From: Polytrichum commune
Lineage: Eukaryota; Streptophyta; Polytrichopsida; Polytrichales; Polytrichaceae
Direction: 5' to 3'
Assembly (NCBI GenBank): GCA_950295325.1
Contig: OX485803.1
Location: forward strand, 29,202,001-29,266,000
DNA: 64,000 nucleotides
Numbering within the stretch: the first letter of the stretch is position 1; every line of letters starts with the position of its first letter. Below are positions 36,401 to 49,957 of the stretch, piece after piece. A program made the position numbers and the translations under genes. The notes below the pieces were generated by a model. It did not search any database, was not told the origin of the DNA, and saw only the letters and a list, made by a program, of their open reading frames with translations.

Positions 36401-38005
36401 GTGACAACATGTTCTATAGTGGGACAAGCCTATCTGTTTATGTGTATGAGAGCATGTGATATAGTGAACATGACCTGTCCGATGGATGTTATGGAATCAC
36501 AAGAATAACAGGTGTTTGTGAGTCAGTTAGAATGGAAAGGACATGAAGGTTAAACACTGCTAAGTAACTACAGAATTGAGGAACCAAATAATCTTCACTG
36601 TCATTATTGTTCTTGTTGATTGCCCTGTGTCAAGATATATTTTACTGTAATTGGAGGATAGCATTCCGTACATAATATAGCAGTTTAGGTTGCCTTGTAA
36701 ATCCATGTCTATCTTTGTCTGCATTCTGATGATGGTGTAGTGCTGATTTTGTACTCAATATTGCAGCCTGCAGATTTTAGCAAAAGAATTCCATTTCCTC
36801 CTAGTGGAATTGAGGCAGCAGCTGCAGTCTTTCAAGCTTATGTAGAAGCTGAAGTAAGAGGTATGTTGCTTTATATCAATTAGAGCTCTTTCACTACTCT
36901 ATTGAGTTTTCCTTCAGAGAGGCTCCACCTAGTTACTGTACATTGTTTTTTAGTTATCCTTCTTGGTTATACTCTTCTGTATTAAATTCTAGAAATCAAT
37001 TTTATGTGCTCCAAAGGACTGGACATGTTTGGTCTTTGTGGGCATTTATATATCCACAATACCTAGTCTGATCTGAGGAGCTTATAGGTGATTTGTGATG
37101 TCTGTCTTTCATATGCCTGTCTTTTCATGTACTTTCTTTCTTTGTGTCTGCAGCTGCAGCAGCATCTGCACATGATGAAGATGATGATGTAGAACAGCTA
37201 CGAGCTAGCATTGCAGGTGTAGTGCTTTGGTCCTAATATGATGCAATGTTAGCCTCTTTTGTGCAAGGGACCACTCTCTCTCTTTTATTGTATACCCATC
37301 AATTATGGTTTGCAGTGTTTTATTTAGTCTGAGTCTTGGTTAAGGTTCTTACTGATAGTTAGTGAATTTCATCATTCGATACATCACCTTTTTCTTGCCC
37401 TCATAGCATTTTCTACTCTTTTAAACACCCAGTCAACATCTTAGTGATTGAAGATATGCTCGATAACCCGTGCAGCTCGAGATGAGCATCTGAGTGCAGT
37501 AGCATTGGTAGCTCGGGCAGCTCCCATGTCAACTGTTCCATATCTTGCTATGCTGATATCAGAACGTTGCTCTTGGTTGCATCAGGTATGATGCATTCTT
37601 ACTCACTGGAAGATGTTCAGAATCATCTGACACCTCATAATGTATTGGTTGCTTAGTGCAGTTCATTGACACTTCAGTTTACATGACTCAAGTGTGGGAC
37701 TTGGCTTATACATTTTAGTCATGAAGTGACGTGGTCTGGTAGTTGCACTAGATCCTGTCTTAGTAACTTGGGATGGTCTGTGGTGTTTGGCATTGTTTTA
37801 TGGGCCCTGATAATCATTTGCATGTATTGGGTTTTTGTAGTGTACTGGTGGGAGAGGTGATCCCACAGCAGTGCTAGAGGAATTGCACTGGCTCCTGCTT
37901 ATGTCAGGACATGTTCTTGCAGATTCTGGGGATGGTGAAACTCCATTGGTATGTCTCATCTCTACTTGGGTTTGCAACTTCTATTCAAGTTAGATAAGCT
38001 AATCT

Positions 38006-38037
<32 letters not shown>

Positions 38038-41000
38038 CATATACATACTTATACAGACATTGTGTTCTGTTTTATTTTGTAAAATAGTCTTGCAGTATTG
38101 CTACATAATTCCACTTTAAGTCCTCCTACTTACTGTATCTGTAGCCTTACTTGTGAATACTCTTCTCTCCTCTATTTTCATAGATTATCTATAAATTTAT
38201 ATGATATTTTGCTGACAAGTTTATCTGGTTATGTCCAACAAATTTTTGGACATTTTCTGGATTTTGTTCTATTAGCCAAAAACCTTGCTAACTTCTAGAC
38301 AGTGGTCTCTAATTTTCTCCTTTCTCTATATGTTCCCAGGTTCCAGAGTCAATATCTGCATTGAATGTGAGCTCAGCTGATGCAGCCAATCATCCAGCTG
38401 TGTTACTTTCACGGTTGGTACCTCATGTCCCCATTATGTTGCTAATCCATCCTCATCAGACCATTGCTGCATGTCTTTGAATACTGCTCCCATCTTTTTA
38501 CATTTAGGACCAAATAACAAGTTGAGATGGAGTATTCAGATTTGATAAAAATTGTGTGTTGTATATCTATCTTCAGAAGACATTATCTGTTCTCCTCACA
38601 TGCTCTATATCTGTGGTTCTAGATCTGTTGTTGACCTGGCACGCCAAAGCCTGGATACATCTGTGCGAGCTGAAATATTTAGTCCTCGGCTAATGGAGGT
38701 ATGACATGTACAGCTATTTTGCACCTCTCTCTCTTACTGCTTTTTCCATACTCAGCATCAATCTTATGTCATTGTGAGATTGAAGTCATATGTTGGCTGT
38801 AGGTCATATGCAGTGCAGTTGTGGATTCATAAACCGCTGGGTTGTTATCTGCAGGCTATTGTATGGTTTTTTGGGAGATGGGCGGACACTTACTTAATGC
38901 CAGCCGATGCAGGGCGTGGGCCCAATTCTACTCCTTCAAGCAATGAAGGAGATCAGCAGCAGTTGTCTGGCACTGCAGGCCCGCAACATCATCCCTTAGT
39001 CCTGGCATTTGGAGAAGAGGGAGGTGGTAAAGCTGTTCTAGAGGTGCTTGTTAGAGTTGGGGTTGCTGCTCTCACTGCCTGGCCTGGGGAGCGAACATTG
39101 CAGGCATGCTTTTCTGCTCTTACTCTGTTTGTACAGACTTCTTTTTTTTCCAACTTGTTTTGTCACAATGTAGGGACCGGGAACTGCACAATGGGGTGCC
39201 TCAAGTGTGTATAGAACATCTGTGACAAGCCTCGCTATTTGGTTTCCTCATGGGTAGATATTGCATTACTTTCGTCAAAGTATTCAATTTCAATTGTCTT
39301 TGTTTTGGCAGGAGATTGCAAGTTTTCAACTGCTTCCTTCTCTGGTGCGAAGGCGTAATATTTGTGTCCATCTAGTTACTCTGGTAAGCGAACATTCCCA
39401 AGGCTGTCATTGATGGCAATTACTACATCCATGAAGTTGATAATGGGAGTAGTCAGACTTTTAATATTTGAAATTGTGCATCAGTTGATTTCTTGGAATT
39501 TGGTGTCTTTGTCAAAATGAACTCAGTGGGTTAGGACAGTCCGTTGGGTGAGTGCTTGATTCTGTGGATCTCCAATATGGAAATCATTGTTATGTGCGCT
39601 AGGTATTACGAATGTAGAGAGAGATGCTAGTGTGTTTTAAGAAAGTGCTTGATACTACTAAATGTGTTGCAACACGAGGATCACAGGTGCTTAGTATCCT
39701 ACCTCCATGATTGAAAATACTTAGGAAGTAATGGTGAAGAATGTAACCTAGGATGTTCTCTTTGTAATATTTAAGGTGCTTCATGTCATTAGTGAGTTTT
39801 CAACTCTATATAATATAAACAACAAAGCATTTGAAAGCAAGAATGTGATAAAGAATTCTATAGAAGTTTCCTCTGCTGTATTAAGGGACCAATGCATTTT
39901 ATAAATAGAGCATGATTCTGCACATTTTGCTATATTGGTAAATGCAATTGAACATGGATAATACTAAGGGTACTTTTTTCTTTCAACTACAGGAATCATG
40001 GCAGGAGCTGGCTCATGCTTTTGCATATCAACAGCCTCCTCTCTCACTTCTTGCATCTCCAATTCAGGTGTGGAAGTTGTTGACATATTTGTCCATGATT
40101 TGGTCATCTTGATTGTGTTCCTCTTTGCATCCTCTACCCTAGTCCAGTACATGCATTTTATTCAGAGAAACAATAAGTTGTCATGTAGGGCTACTCAATG
40201 CACATCATGAGAGCAGGAATGGCAACAATGGAGACAGCATTGATATTTTCCAAGTCACTCTTAATGATAAACCTGGGGTGCACCTTATTGAGTGCACCTT
40301 AGAAAGCATGTTGTATGGCGTTTTCTTGTGCTTGTATACTATTCTGATTTCTGAATTCTTTCCTTCTGAATCCGTAGTTTGTTTGAATTCTGAAACTGTT
40401 TGAAGCTTCGCTACATTTTAGTCACCTGTTTCCCTATGTCTTAACCATCTAGTAGCTTAGCCTTTTGTTCCACTTTAACCTTCATTCTTCCAATTCCAGG
40501 TTCATTGAATCCTAGATATCTTTGAATCTTTGGATTAGAAAATCTTCTGATCTGGGTCCTTTCACAGGAGAAGATTATGTCTTTCCTCTTTCTGTGGTTG
40601 GGTCTTAATTTTCCAAATTCTAGAGTCTCTTTAAGCATCAGGCTTATTATCTTGGTGGTCTGTGCTCAGCGTGCTCTTTCAGAGGCCCTTTGTCGATCAG
40701 CTGCTGGAATGGGCAGTGGCGATGCAACCAATCAGTAAGTATATCATCTTTGCTCAGGAATTATCAAAGCTTCTTGGAATAAACTCTTGCACCATCACAA
40801 GTGTTATTCTCTTCTTCCACAAGGTGCATTTGTGCAACTTCATGCAATTCTTCAGTGTTTATGCCCAAAACATAGTACACCTCCTTTAGAACCTGTATTT
40901 CCAGTTCTCTTAGAACTTATTTCTGAGCTTGTTGCTGTGTAGGTACGTGCGAGACCTATTGGGCCCTATCACCAATAATTTAGCTACTTTATCAAAACAT

Positions 41001-44000
41001 GATGATTTACAAGCTTTGGCACAGCAACCAGAGATTGTTATGCAGGTCAGATGAGCCTCCTGCTGTGAACTGATCTTTGCATGTCTCCACTCAGTCTATT
41101 TATATCTTGTTTGTTATCATTTGTAGGTTTCCAACTTTTTTCATGGAACAAATTAGTCATTATTCAGCCATGAGTTGTGAATATATTTGGATGTGAATCG
41201 CTAGATCATTTCATCAATGTTTTTCAAAGTCAGTGAGATCTTGTTGTGTAAACAGGTGAGTTGCTTGATAGAAAGACTAAGAGGAGCAGCAAGAGCTACT
41301 CTACCACGAAGCCAAAAAGCAGTGTATGAAGTTGGAGCTGCTGTTATGGAGCCTTTACTAGTCCTTTTGCAAACATACAAGCATCAAGTAATGAAAATAC
41401 CTGACAACCTCAGCACTTGAATTTAGACAATTCTACATTAAATTATATCATGCCTTCATCTGGTCCAGTTTGGAAGGGTGGCATGTGGTAGGACTGCTGA
41501 TGTGGGTTTGTTCTTCAATTTCACAACTTTCTGAGGAAACAGAAGTCAAAGCATGATACAATGATAGACATTGTTTTCTGTGATGTCCTCTTTGTACTTC
41601 AACAAGTCTATACTGCAGTTGATATGGCTTCTATTACATATTGACCTATGAGTGTAGTGGGCTTTGGAGCACAAATTAGTGACTGATTCCTCTCTCTCTC
41701 GCAATATATTGATCTCGATTTAGTTTTTACTTGTTTTTATTTTTTGTGGCCTTGTGCAGTCCTCTGTGATCTACTTGGTGCTCAAGTATGTGGTAGACTG
41801 GGTAGATGGCCAAGTTGCATTTCTGGAGGCCAAGGACACAGCTATTCTTTTCAGCTTCTGTGTGCGACTTCTTGAAATTTATTCTGCCCATAATATTGGA
41901 AAGGTACCATTTCAAAGCTTCATTTTCTGTTTGGTATACTCATTCGAGATCCTGAACAGCAAGTAGGGAATCTTTAGCAGCTCCATTAGCAGAAGAGTTT
42001 GTGGTTGGATCAGGTGATTGGAGGACTTGTGCAGTCGGAAGGATTTTAAATCAATTAAAAGTTTGAATTCTGAGCAATCAGGAACTTGTCGAATTGAAGT
42101 GGATTCTCTCAATAATTTTTTTATGTTTACTAATTTCTGTTAGATTGGGAAGATATAGTGAACTGTGTGAATCTTGCCAGGTAATATCTGTGTTATGAGA
42201 ATAAATTCATGTAATTTTGTTGTGGGGATTACCAGACTTTTGTTTTCAATTATTTTTTACGACTGTAATTGTGAATGTCTGTTACAGGTGTCAGTGAGCA
42301 CATCTATGAATCTGTTAAGTGAAAGTCAAACTGAGAAGTACAAGGACCTCCGTGCGTTGCTTCAACTCCTCACCAATTTAAGCTCTAAGGACCTTGTAAG
42401 TATGATGCTTCCACCTCGTGAGTGCCAACCTGTTCTGTCAAAACAATCTGTACAATGGGGAGGTCTTGACTTGACTTTCATTGGTGGTTTTGCAGATTGA
42501 TTTCGCTTGTGACGTAAATGGAGAAGTAGAAAATCCAGATGTGGCACAAGTGAGTAAAGTGTTATGTGATAAATTGGAGATTTGGATGTTTCAAGATCTC
42601 TTTCTGGTACTCCTCTTGTTTGAAGTGGCTCCATTAGTCTTGTGTTACAGTTGTAGTTGTGGCTTCATAAGAATGTCTTGATGAGTTGTCTTCCTTGTAA
42701 CTGAAATGTACTTGGCAACTGGTTTCATTGTTTGCCATTCAGGTTGTGTATTTGGGCTTACATATCATTACGCCTCTGATGTCTGTTGACCTTCTCAAGT
42801 ATCCAAAGTTATGCCGCCAGGTTTGTATGCTTCTCTTTCCTATTTATTGCATCAAGTGCTGAAAACATGGCTAAATATTGAGGAGATACCCTGTTTTCCC
42901 CTTTGAAAAAGATGCCTAGTTCCTGTGTGAATACCTCCAGTCAAGAGCTGGCTAGCATATGGAATAAATCTGACAATATGTACAGTCATTGACCAGTCTC
43001 ATCTGTTGTTTGCAGTATTTTACTCTGCTTGCACATATGTTGGAGGTATATCCGGAAAAGGTTGCAAAACTCTCACCAGATGGCTTTTCCCGCATTGTTG
43101 GCACACTTGACTTTGGGTTGCGGCATCAGGTACTGCTGAAAAATTCAGAAGTTGCATTCCTACTATACAACCAAGTGCATTTTCCACCATTTCACTAGAA
43201 ATTTCTAGAAAGCACACACAGCCACCATATATTTGGTTGTAGGAAATTTATTATTAGGAAGGAAGGTCTTGAAAATCTAGAGAGAACCCTAGAAATATGG
43301 CTCTTTCTGAACGATAAATCTCCCTAAACCATAGGCGTTCCATGTTTTTACTCCAATAATCTTGTTTGTGTAGGGGCGTACAGATTCAGGAGTACAAAAA
43401 TGCTCAAATATTGACATGTCTTTATTCACTGTGAAACTTAGCTTGTCCTGAACCTTGTATAATTGATTGCAGGATGTTGAGGTGGTGAGTATGTCACTTA
43501 CAGCATTAAATGCTGTAGCATTTTATCATTATCAGGCCATCTGTAGGGGCCATGAAGGGCTTGGGGTGCATGCCATTAGTACACAGGATGCAACTGGTGT
43601 GATGAAGGAAGGTGTTCTGGATCATTTTTTGAGATCTGTCATGCAATTCCTTCTCTTTGATGATTATAGGTATGCCCTCCGATCTTGCTCACCAGTGATG
43701 AAGCAGGTAGTTTATTAATTCAATCAAGCAAGACGCCCATTTTCAGAGTTCATCCATTAGACATGATAAGCTCTTGCAAGCCAACAAGCCCAACCTCTTA
43801 TAGCTTATAGTATCATACATCTCATCAAATGATTTTTTCTCACCGTACTCAACCCATAAAATTTATGAAGCTGTATCATCTGGATCAAGCTTATCTACGT
43901 TTCATGCAGCTTTTTTTACTTTTTAATCACATTTACTTCATTTAGTGATTTAAATTCTCCCTCATAATCCTTCTTACATACTAAGACAATGAGGTTATAA

Positions 44001-44740
44001 GTAGTTGTTTACATAATCTTTCAGTGGAGGAAAATCTAAAGAATATGCTCTATACACCTTTAAGTACTAAAACCAGTATGGAAGAGTCATCACAATTGTA
44101 GTTACCACCTAGAATGACAATTTAGTACATAGAATTATCTCTGGACATGGGTACTCTTTGAGCGTATTTCTAGATACCATGCAGTTGTATTTAATGGCAG
44201 GTCATTGCCCACATCTATTTTGAATCTTCTTGAGTATTTCAAAGGCTTGTGGCTCTCAAAGATCTGCATACCATACATCATAGAAAGTAGTTCCTGTTTA
44301 TCAAGGTCTGATAACTTATGATATTATGTTACAGCAATGAGCTCGTGGAGCCTGCAGCGGATGCTCTCTTACCCCTGATCTTGTGCAACACTGCTCTATA
44401 CCAGGTAATGCAAAATTTTCGTTTTGATGTATGTAATGCTGTAGGAAAATGATTTCTGTTTAAGTCTGTAAGTGGTTACCAACAAATCTTTTATGCACAT
44501 TTCAGTTTGCTTTATACTTATAAACCTGTTCTTTTCCATTGTTGGAAACAGAGACTAGCCCTAGAGCTTTTGGAGGGCCAGCACAATGCACTTCTGCAAA
44601 GTCGGCTTGCTACAGCTTTCCATGTCCTCCTGAACGCCCAGCAAGTTACATCCTCACTAGATCGTCAAAATCGCCGAAAATTTAGAGAGAACCTTTATGC
44701 ATTTTTGTCCGATGTGCGTGGATTCTTACGGACCAGATAA
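30141..44740 (+). CDS. XPO4: Exportin-4 (XPO4), karyopherin-beta family
   Basis: Thirty-one exons join in phase to 1194 residues: 30141-30248, 31016-31103, 31459-31567, 32116-32214, 32743-32785, 33215-33382, 34135-34401, 34624-34807, 34968-35082, 35249-35338, 35639-35777, 36767-36860, 37154-37216, 37476-37585, 37841-37948, 38340-38413, 38623-38698, 38855-39103, 39312-39383, 39993-40067, 40670-40734, 40943-41045, 41256-41387, 41760-41903, 42288-42395, 42496-42549, 42743-42820, 43016-43129, 43473-43669, 44335-44404, 44552-44740. The chain shows alpha-helical HEAT-like repeats throughout. Diagnostic blocks are ARFQAAATMQEAAIREWALL near residue 70, SLVSEFSPSTASAMGLP, AIVWFFGRWADTYLMP and the C-terminal end LYAFLSDVRGFLRT. 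The protein exports cargo from the nucleus with RanGTP; in animals eIF5A and Smad3 are known cargoes. Length agrees with plant XPO4. Intron 18 appears to use a GC donor. The start is the first ATG before the conserved N-terminal helix. Confidence 0.95.
30452..30504. repeat. Microsatellite, (GA)n
   Basis: Long GA run followed by imperfect GGGAGA units, in exportin-4 intron 1. Confidence 0.92.
38006..38040. repeat. Microsatellite, (AT)n
   Basis: About 12 TA repeats ending in GTATATACATATACATAC, in exportin-4 intron 15. Confidence 0.92.
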
Positions 44741-45821
44741 ATGGAGTGTACAATCAAGGGCATCAGGTCAGGTTCCTTTTAAAATTCTTTTTGTAGGTAA
44801 ACTGGAGTAGAGGTCATACTAATTGAGAACTTTGAGCCAATAAAACTTGTACACTACATGAGGCCAGCCGAGAAGTATGTAGGTGTGAGGTTCTGACTGA
44901 TCTGTGTATGTGGATACTACAGAACTTGACTGGATCAACCTTGTTGAACCTTGCCAAGTTTCTGTGTGGGGTGCAATCCTGCACTGGAGCCACACTGTGC
45001 ACTCTAGTTTTTTAGCAGTGAAGATTTGAAATGGTTTCCACACAGACGATCCACATCTGGTCAGCAGTACATTCATATGTTTCTACTCATACTTGTTTCT
45101 TCTCCACTTATCTGTATGTCAACATGACATCTGCAGAGGAGAAGCTGCTGTTGTTTAAAATTAGTAGGGTATAACTATGTGACAATGTGCACATGGATTG
45201 GACTTTCTTCTTTTCAATTCTCTTTGCTTCCTTCACCCCATTTCACCCTCTATGCACTAACTGTATAATCCATTTCAGATTAGAAAACTGTCCTTAGGCT
45301 GTAGACACTACCAACGTCATAAATGTCAACTGAGCTAGATTGGGGCCTCAGTAGAGATCTATTTTGACCAGTCCAATTTCAAGGTTTCAAAAGCTTTGCA
45401 ATCAAAAACTCAATGTACATTGCAAATGGTTATGAGGGTTGGGAATTTCACAATGAGACACTCCTACATTAGCACCAAAGGGGAGGGTCAAGCTGAAATG
45501 TGTTTAGTTGCATTTGTGATACTGAACTACCTCCCTTTTTCTGGACAGTCTCTACTGGACTCTGAGAAACATGTATACTATGGACTTTTGTGGGTTTGGA
45601 GACATGCATAAATCACTTCTGTTTTTAATGAAGGGTGTTGGTGTCTCACCCGGTTTCAGTATTAAAAACTAGTTCACATTGGTGCGCCAGGTGTTGGTAC
45701 CTGTTAATATAATACAGATCTTTTAAGCACACTTGCAATGTCCTATTTAATATGCCCAACACTTTCTCCGCTGATGGTATCCTCCTAAACTTTGGCTCTA
45801 GTGGTGCCAAGTGACCATTCA
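44741..45821. other. Intergenic region between convergent exportin-4 and carrier genes
   Basis: No exon is supported in these 1.1 kb. It must hold the 3' untranslated regions of both genes. AATAAA at 44839-44844, about 100 bases after the exportin-4 stop, is a plausible polyadenylation signal. Confidence 0.55.
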
Positions 45822-48800
45822 TCATAGTCCACATTGTTGTGCAGCAAGTTGGAAGCGTTCCATGAAGAGCAGGACTAGCATTGCGTGTGGGGCACAACGC
45901 ATGTAATATGTTGTAAATCCTCTGCACAATATCAATGCAACATAACAGTTTTAACTTCCATGCAGATCTGCAGTCTGAAGTTATAGACACAAACTAATTT
46001 GTACTTGCACAATCAGGAACTTCAGTGACAAACTACAGTAAGGAACTACTCACATTGACCTCAGCAGCAAATACTGTACACTGATACTCACAGAATCTGT
46101 AACATACTACTAGAATTGTTTTTCCTAATTTATACAACAATAGAAAGTGATGCTTAGGGTTCAGGGTTTAGGATTTAGAGATACGGTGATTGCAAAACAT
46201 ACACACTCCTATGAATGTTGTGATACAGGATTAGTCAACAAATTCTCTACATTCCAAACACTCAAAAGCCTCTACATCACCAGAAGATCTTTCTGCCTTC
46301 AGTAATCCTGCTAGAGTAATTTACAGCAAGAATCCTGAAATCCTGAAATTTATGTAATTATCCTGAGGTTTAGGCACAAAGGCTTCTGAGAAGTACCTGT
46401 AGAAGGCAGAAATACCTTCCTTTCTCAGTACCTGCAGTGGTCAAACCAGTGAACTTAATTTTTGTTGTAAAGTTGACCACACAGTTCAGTAGGTAGAAGG
46501 CACAAAGTAATTCGCAAGCACATATAATGCATCCTTTTTATCAGAAGCAGAGATTGAGGAACGTGGCCATTGTCAACGTGAATTGATGCATACTTATATT
46601 CTACATTTGAAACTCACTGTTTCTACCTGATTGCCAGCACTCTGAGTGCAGAGCACTTAGAAAACAATACCTTGTGTGCGCAGTCGAATGCGTTGCAGTA
46701 GGGCATGACACCATTCGGTAGCGGCTTCATTTTTTGTATGCGGGTCTTGACAAAATCAAATGGTAGGCTGCCATTTGACAATTATAAGATCAAAGTGTAT
46801 CAGTCTTGTCTCTCTGGAAGTCCCGAACCTAAATTCCTGACATGGTTATAGACCAACACTACAAATAGCACCCCTACAAAACAATATATTGCAATCCTGT
46901 AAGTCCAGAATCCATACATCAACACTGGTTTTCCAACAATTCAATCACATCACAATACAACACTGGATTATTGCCTATTAAACATAGGATTACAATTATA
47001 CATATGTTATTCCTTTGTTTATAGTTGCAAGATCTATGAATTGTAAGTCAAATACGTGCTCAATGAATCCTTTTAAATGTTAAGCTAAAACAGAACACAT
47101 AAATAAGCCCGAAAGGCTTCGTAACAACACTGACTTGACATTTAACACTGGACACTCGCATTTTTGAGATGTGATGTTGTTTGTCACAACACACCTGAAT
47201 GCAGCTATAGAAAAGCCAGAGACTGAACTCGCTGCAAGTTGAGCAACAAGATTGTCATCATGTGTCCAGTGTTTGATAATGGCCTGCACACCACCATACA
47301 TGTCAAGGATGAAATTGAAATTGTGATACCAATCAAATATTGATAGTTTGTGGGTACGTCAAGGCAAGACAATCTTTGTATACCCAAGTTATTACTTGGG
47401 TCAAAACAATTCTGAACCATACTGATACTACGCTGATTTTTACCTAGGTATGAAGGTTCTTGCATGGTTCATAGACCCGAATGGTATTGAAAACAAAAGT
47501 AACCTCAAATACCCATACCTACTGGTATCAAAAAGTGTCAAATCCTCAATATAGATACCCCAATGGTATCAAAAAAGAGAATACCTGATGAGCACATCTT
47601 TCTGTATTGTAATTCTTATTTAACAAATGAAAGAAAGAAAAAGGGCTAGGACGAGTATTATTATTGTAACCATGTGAAAAAATGAAACATTAGAAACTAA
47701 TACTGGACTCACTTCCAAATGCTTGTGTTTGTGCCAACATGTCGCACTTGGTCTAAGAAGATGGACCTACAGGGCTACCTCTTTGGCATGATCATACGTC
47801 GCAAGCATGGCCACATTGACTGCCATCGCCCGAACCACCGTAGGCCCTGCTCCACGCCATAAACGTAGAATTCCTTCCTCATTGACAATTCGTTGCAGCG
47901 CATGGATTGAATTTCTACCAGATAATAAATCATTTTGAGAAACTTTAAACACTGCATTCTATGTATGTACCACCCAGAGCTTTTCAACTCTTGCAGACAG
48001 AGGTCTCTCAGACAGAGAGTTAGGAGTAATCTTTTATGATTCTTTTCGCAGTTTTCCTGAATGTTCTTTGTATCCTGCTACCGACATGTCAAGGTTTCTG
48101 TTTCCGCAATTTTCTTTCGTGATCTTCAAAAAATTCGATACAGCATGCTATGTACCACTCACAGCTTTCAAACTTTGGTATACAGAAGTCTCTCTTTGTG
48201 TATATTACTTAGAGAATCATCAACAAAGTTTTTGAGAGTACTAATTGGAAAGAAGTTTTGCATGTTTCCTGAATGTTCTTCATATCCTGCTACCTACATG
48301 TCAAGATTTCTATTTCCTCCACTTTGTTTATTGATCTAGAAAAGCAATGTTTTCAGCACACTTTGCAAATTGATTATCTGAGTGTGTGTGCATACTTGTA
48401 ATGGCGTCGCTGTACAAGAGGAAGGACTCCATCTGCTTGCATGCGAAGGAGAGCCAGATCTGCTGGGTTCCCAACCAATGAGCCCAGAGCTCCTGCCACC
48501 TGCAAACAGTCGAGCAAATTCGTATATTCATACACATTCAATTGAATTCTTAGAATGATTCGAAGCACATATGCAAATTCTGAAGCATCTCATGTATAAG
48601 TTGAGTAATGTGGCATCTTTCACACACCAGTCCACAGGCAGCCTTTTTGTGGAATGGTAGAGGCTCGCCATCTTTCGATAGAGCATCACTCAATGATCTG
48701 AAAATTCCTGTAGAACCACAAGCCTTGAATAAGAATACCAATAAGACTCTCGTTGGACATTCTCTACTGAATGATGCGGCTATAGAATGCACTTGTGTTG

Positions 48801-49902
48801 CTACATACAACACAGTTTCTGACAATCTTGCCATCATACAAACAAACAAACAAAACAAAACAAAACAAGTGACAAAAGCAATACAGAAGATTGAAAGTGA
48901 GGTAATTGGGGGATTTCTGTTGAACCACAAGTCACTAATAAGAATTAAGAATAGTCCTCAAACCAACATAGATTCTTGTTGCACATTCTCCACTAAGTGG
49001 TGTAACTATATGTTGTCGTGATGTGCTACCTACAACACAGTTTCTGATAAGCTTGCCATAATGACTCATAGTATGACTGGAAAGAAAGAAAATTAAAAAA
49101 CAAGTGACAAAACTATTCCAGAAGACTGAAAGTGAGGCAATTGGGTGTTAGCTTACCCATGCGAGCAGTGGTGTAAGTTGCCTGCCGAAGAAGGGCTGCC
49201 GTGAGGCCTGTGTACATGATTCCCACTCCTTCACTCCTGATCTATGCCCTCAATTTGCCCACTTCATATTTTAGTCAACGAACAGTGCAAGCAGGAAGGC
49301 TAGCCATGGCAAAGACACTTTTACACATTCAACTGCTCCAAGTAGGTCAATCTTCAACAGAGTATAGCAAACTTGTTTTATTTATCTCACTGTAAGCAAC
49401 TCACAATGCTTGGTGCCAACTGCACCACGGAAGGCCTTGCAACCATTGATCCCTCGCCAATAAGCTGCATCCGGACCTACAAGAGAAAATCCATGTCCAC
49501 CAAACGATGAGCTACTAACTCGTGCAACTAAAAAGCTGCCTTCGTCTTCTTCATCACAAAGTGCAGGAATCAACAAAGATCCACAACACAATTCACAAAA
49601 GATCCTAAGCTCCTCACAAGTTAACCCTGCTTCAACACACAATACTAGATGATTGCTGTGATGCCACATTTTGATAAATCGATGGAGAAATTAACCTTGA
49701 AGAAATCCATGGGCTGGATTATGGAGGTGGCCAGCATTCCGGCCAACCCACCGAACACAAAAGGCTTGGCCGATTCCCAAATTGTCAACTTCCCTCGATT
49801 TTGAGGTTTCAAGGAAAAAGAGGATCCTCCCACATCCTCAGATGCATACTTGTCCATTTTCTGCATCTTCGGGCCACCTTGCGAGGCTTCAATCATCGCC
49901 AT
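45822..49902 (-). CDS. Mitochondrial carrier, oxoglutarate/malate (DTC/SLC25A11) type
   Basis: Ten exons join in phase to 334 residues: 49902-49696, 49476-49405, 49241-49157, 48707-48628, 48499-48396, 47914-47779, 47283-47195, 46767-46671, 46431-46397, 45921-45822. All three carrier repeats carry the Px[DE]xx[KR]-type signature: QPMDFFKVR (Pro64), NPADLALLR (Pro160) and LPFDFVKTR (Pro260). GLTAALLRQATYTTAR and RMQADG-LP-QRR are hallmarks of the oxoglutarate/malate and plant dicarboxylate-tricarboxylate carriers of the inner mitochondrial membrane. These exchange 2-oxoglutarate, malate and related acids. A soluble N-terminal stretch of about 45 residues before KPFVFGGLAGMLAT is longer than in Arabidopsis DTC (about 300 residues in all). 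Residues between VRMQL and IRSEGVG are unusual. The start is the ATG of MAMIEASQGGPKMQKMDKY. Whether it groups with plant DTC or with animal-type OGC needs a tree. Confidence 0.92.
48837..48867. repeat. Microsatellite, (AAACA/AAAAC)n
   Basis: Short imperfect CAAA and CAAAA repeats in carrier intron 3 (49156-48708). Confidence 0.8.
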
Positions 49903-49926
49903 TCCGCTGATCTCCCTAAGATTTCT

Positions 49927-49957
49927 CCTTCCTCCTCCTCTTCTTCTTCTTCTTCGC
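49927..49957 (-). repeat. Microsatellite (TCC/TCT)n in the carrier 5' leader
   Basis: CTCCTCCTCCTCTTCTTCTT on the plus strand, so a GA-rich triplet run on the sense strand, 25-55 bases before the carrier start codon and probably within its 5' leader. Confidence 0.8.

Noticed and set aside
48608-49021. 137-codon plus-strand open frame
   Set aside because: It lies antisense across exon 4 and intron 3 of the carrier gene, whose minus-strand exons join in phase and carry family signatures. The plus frame has no recognisable similarity.
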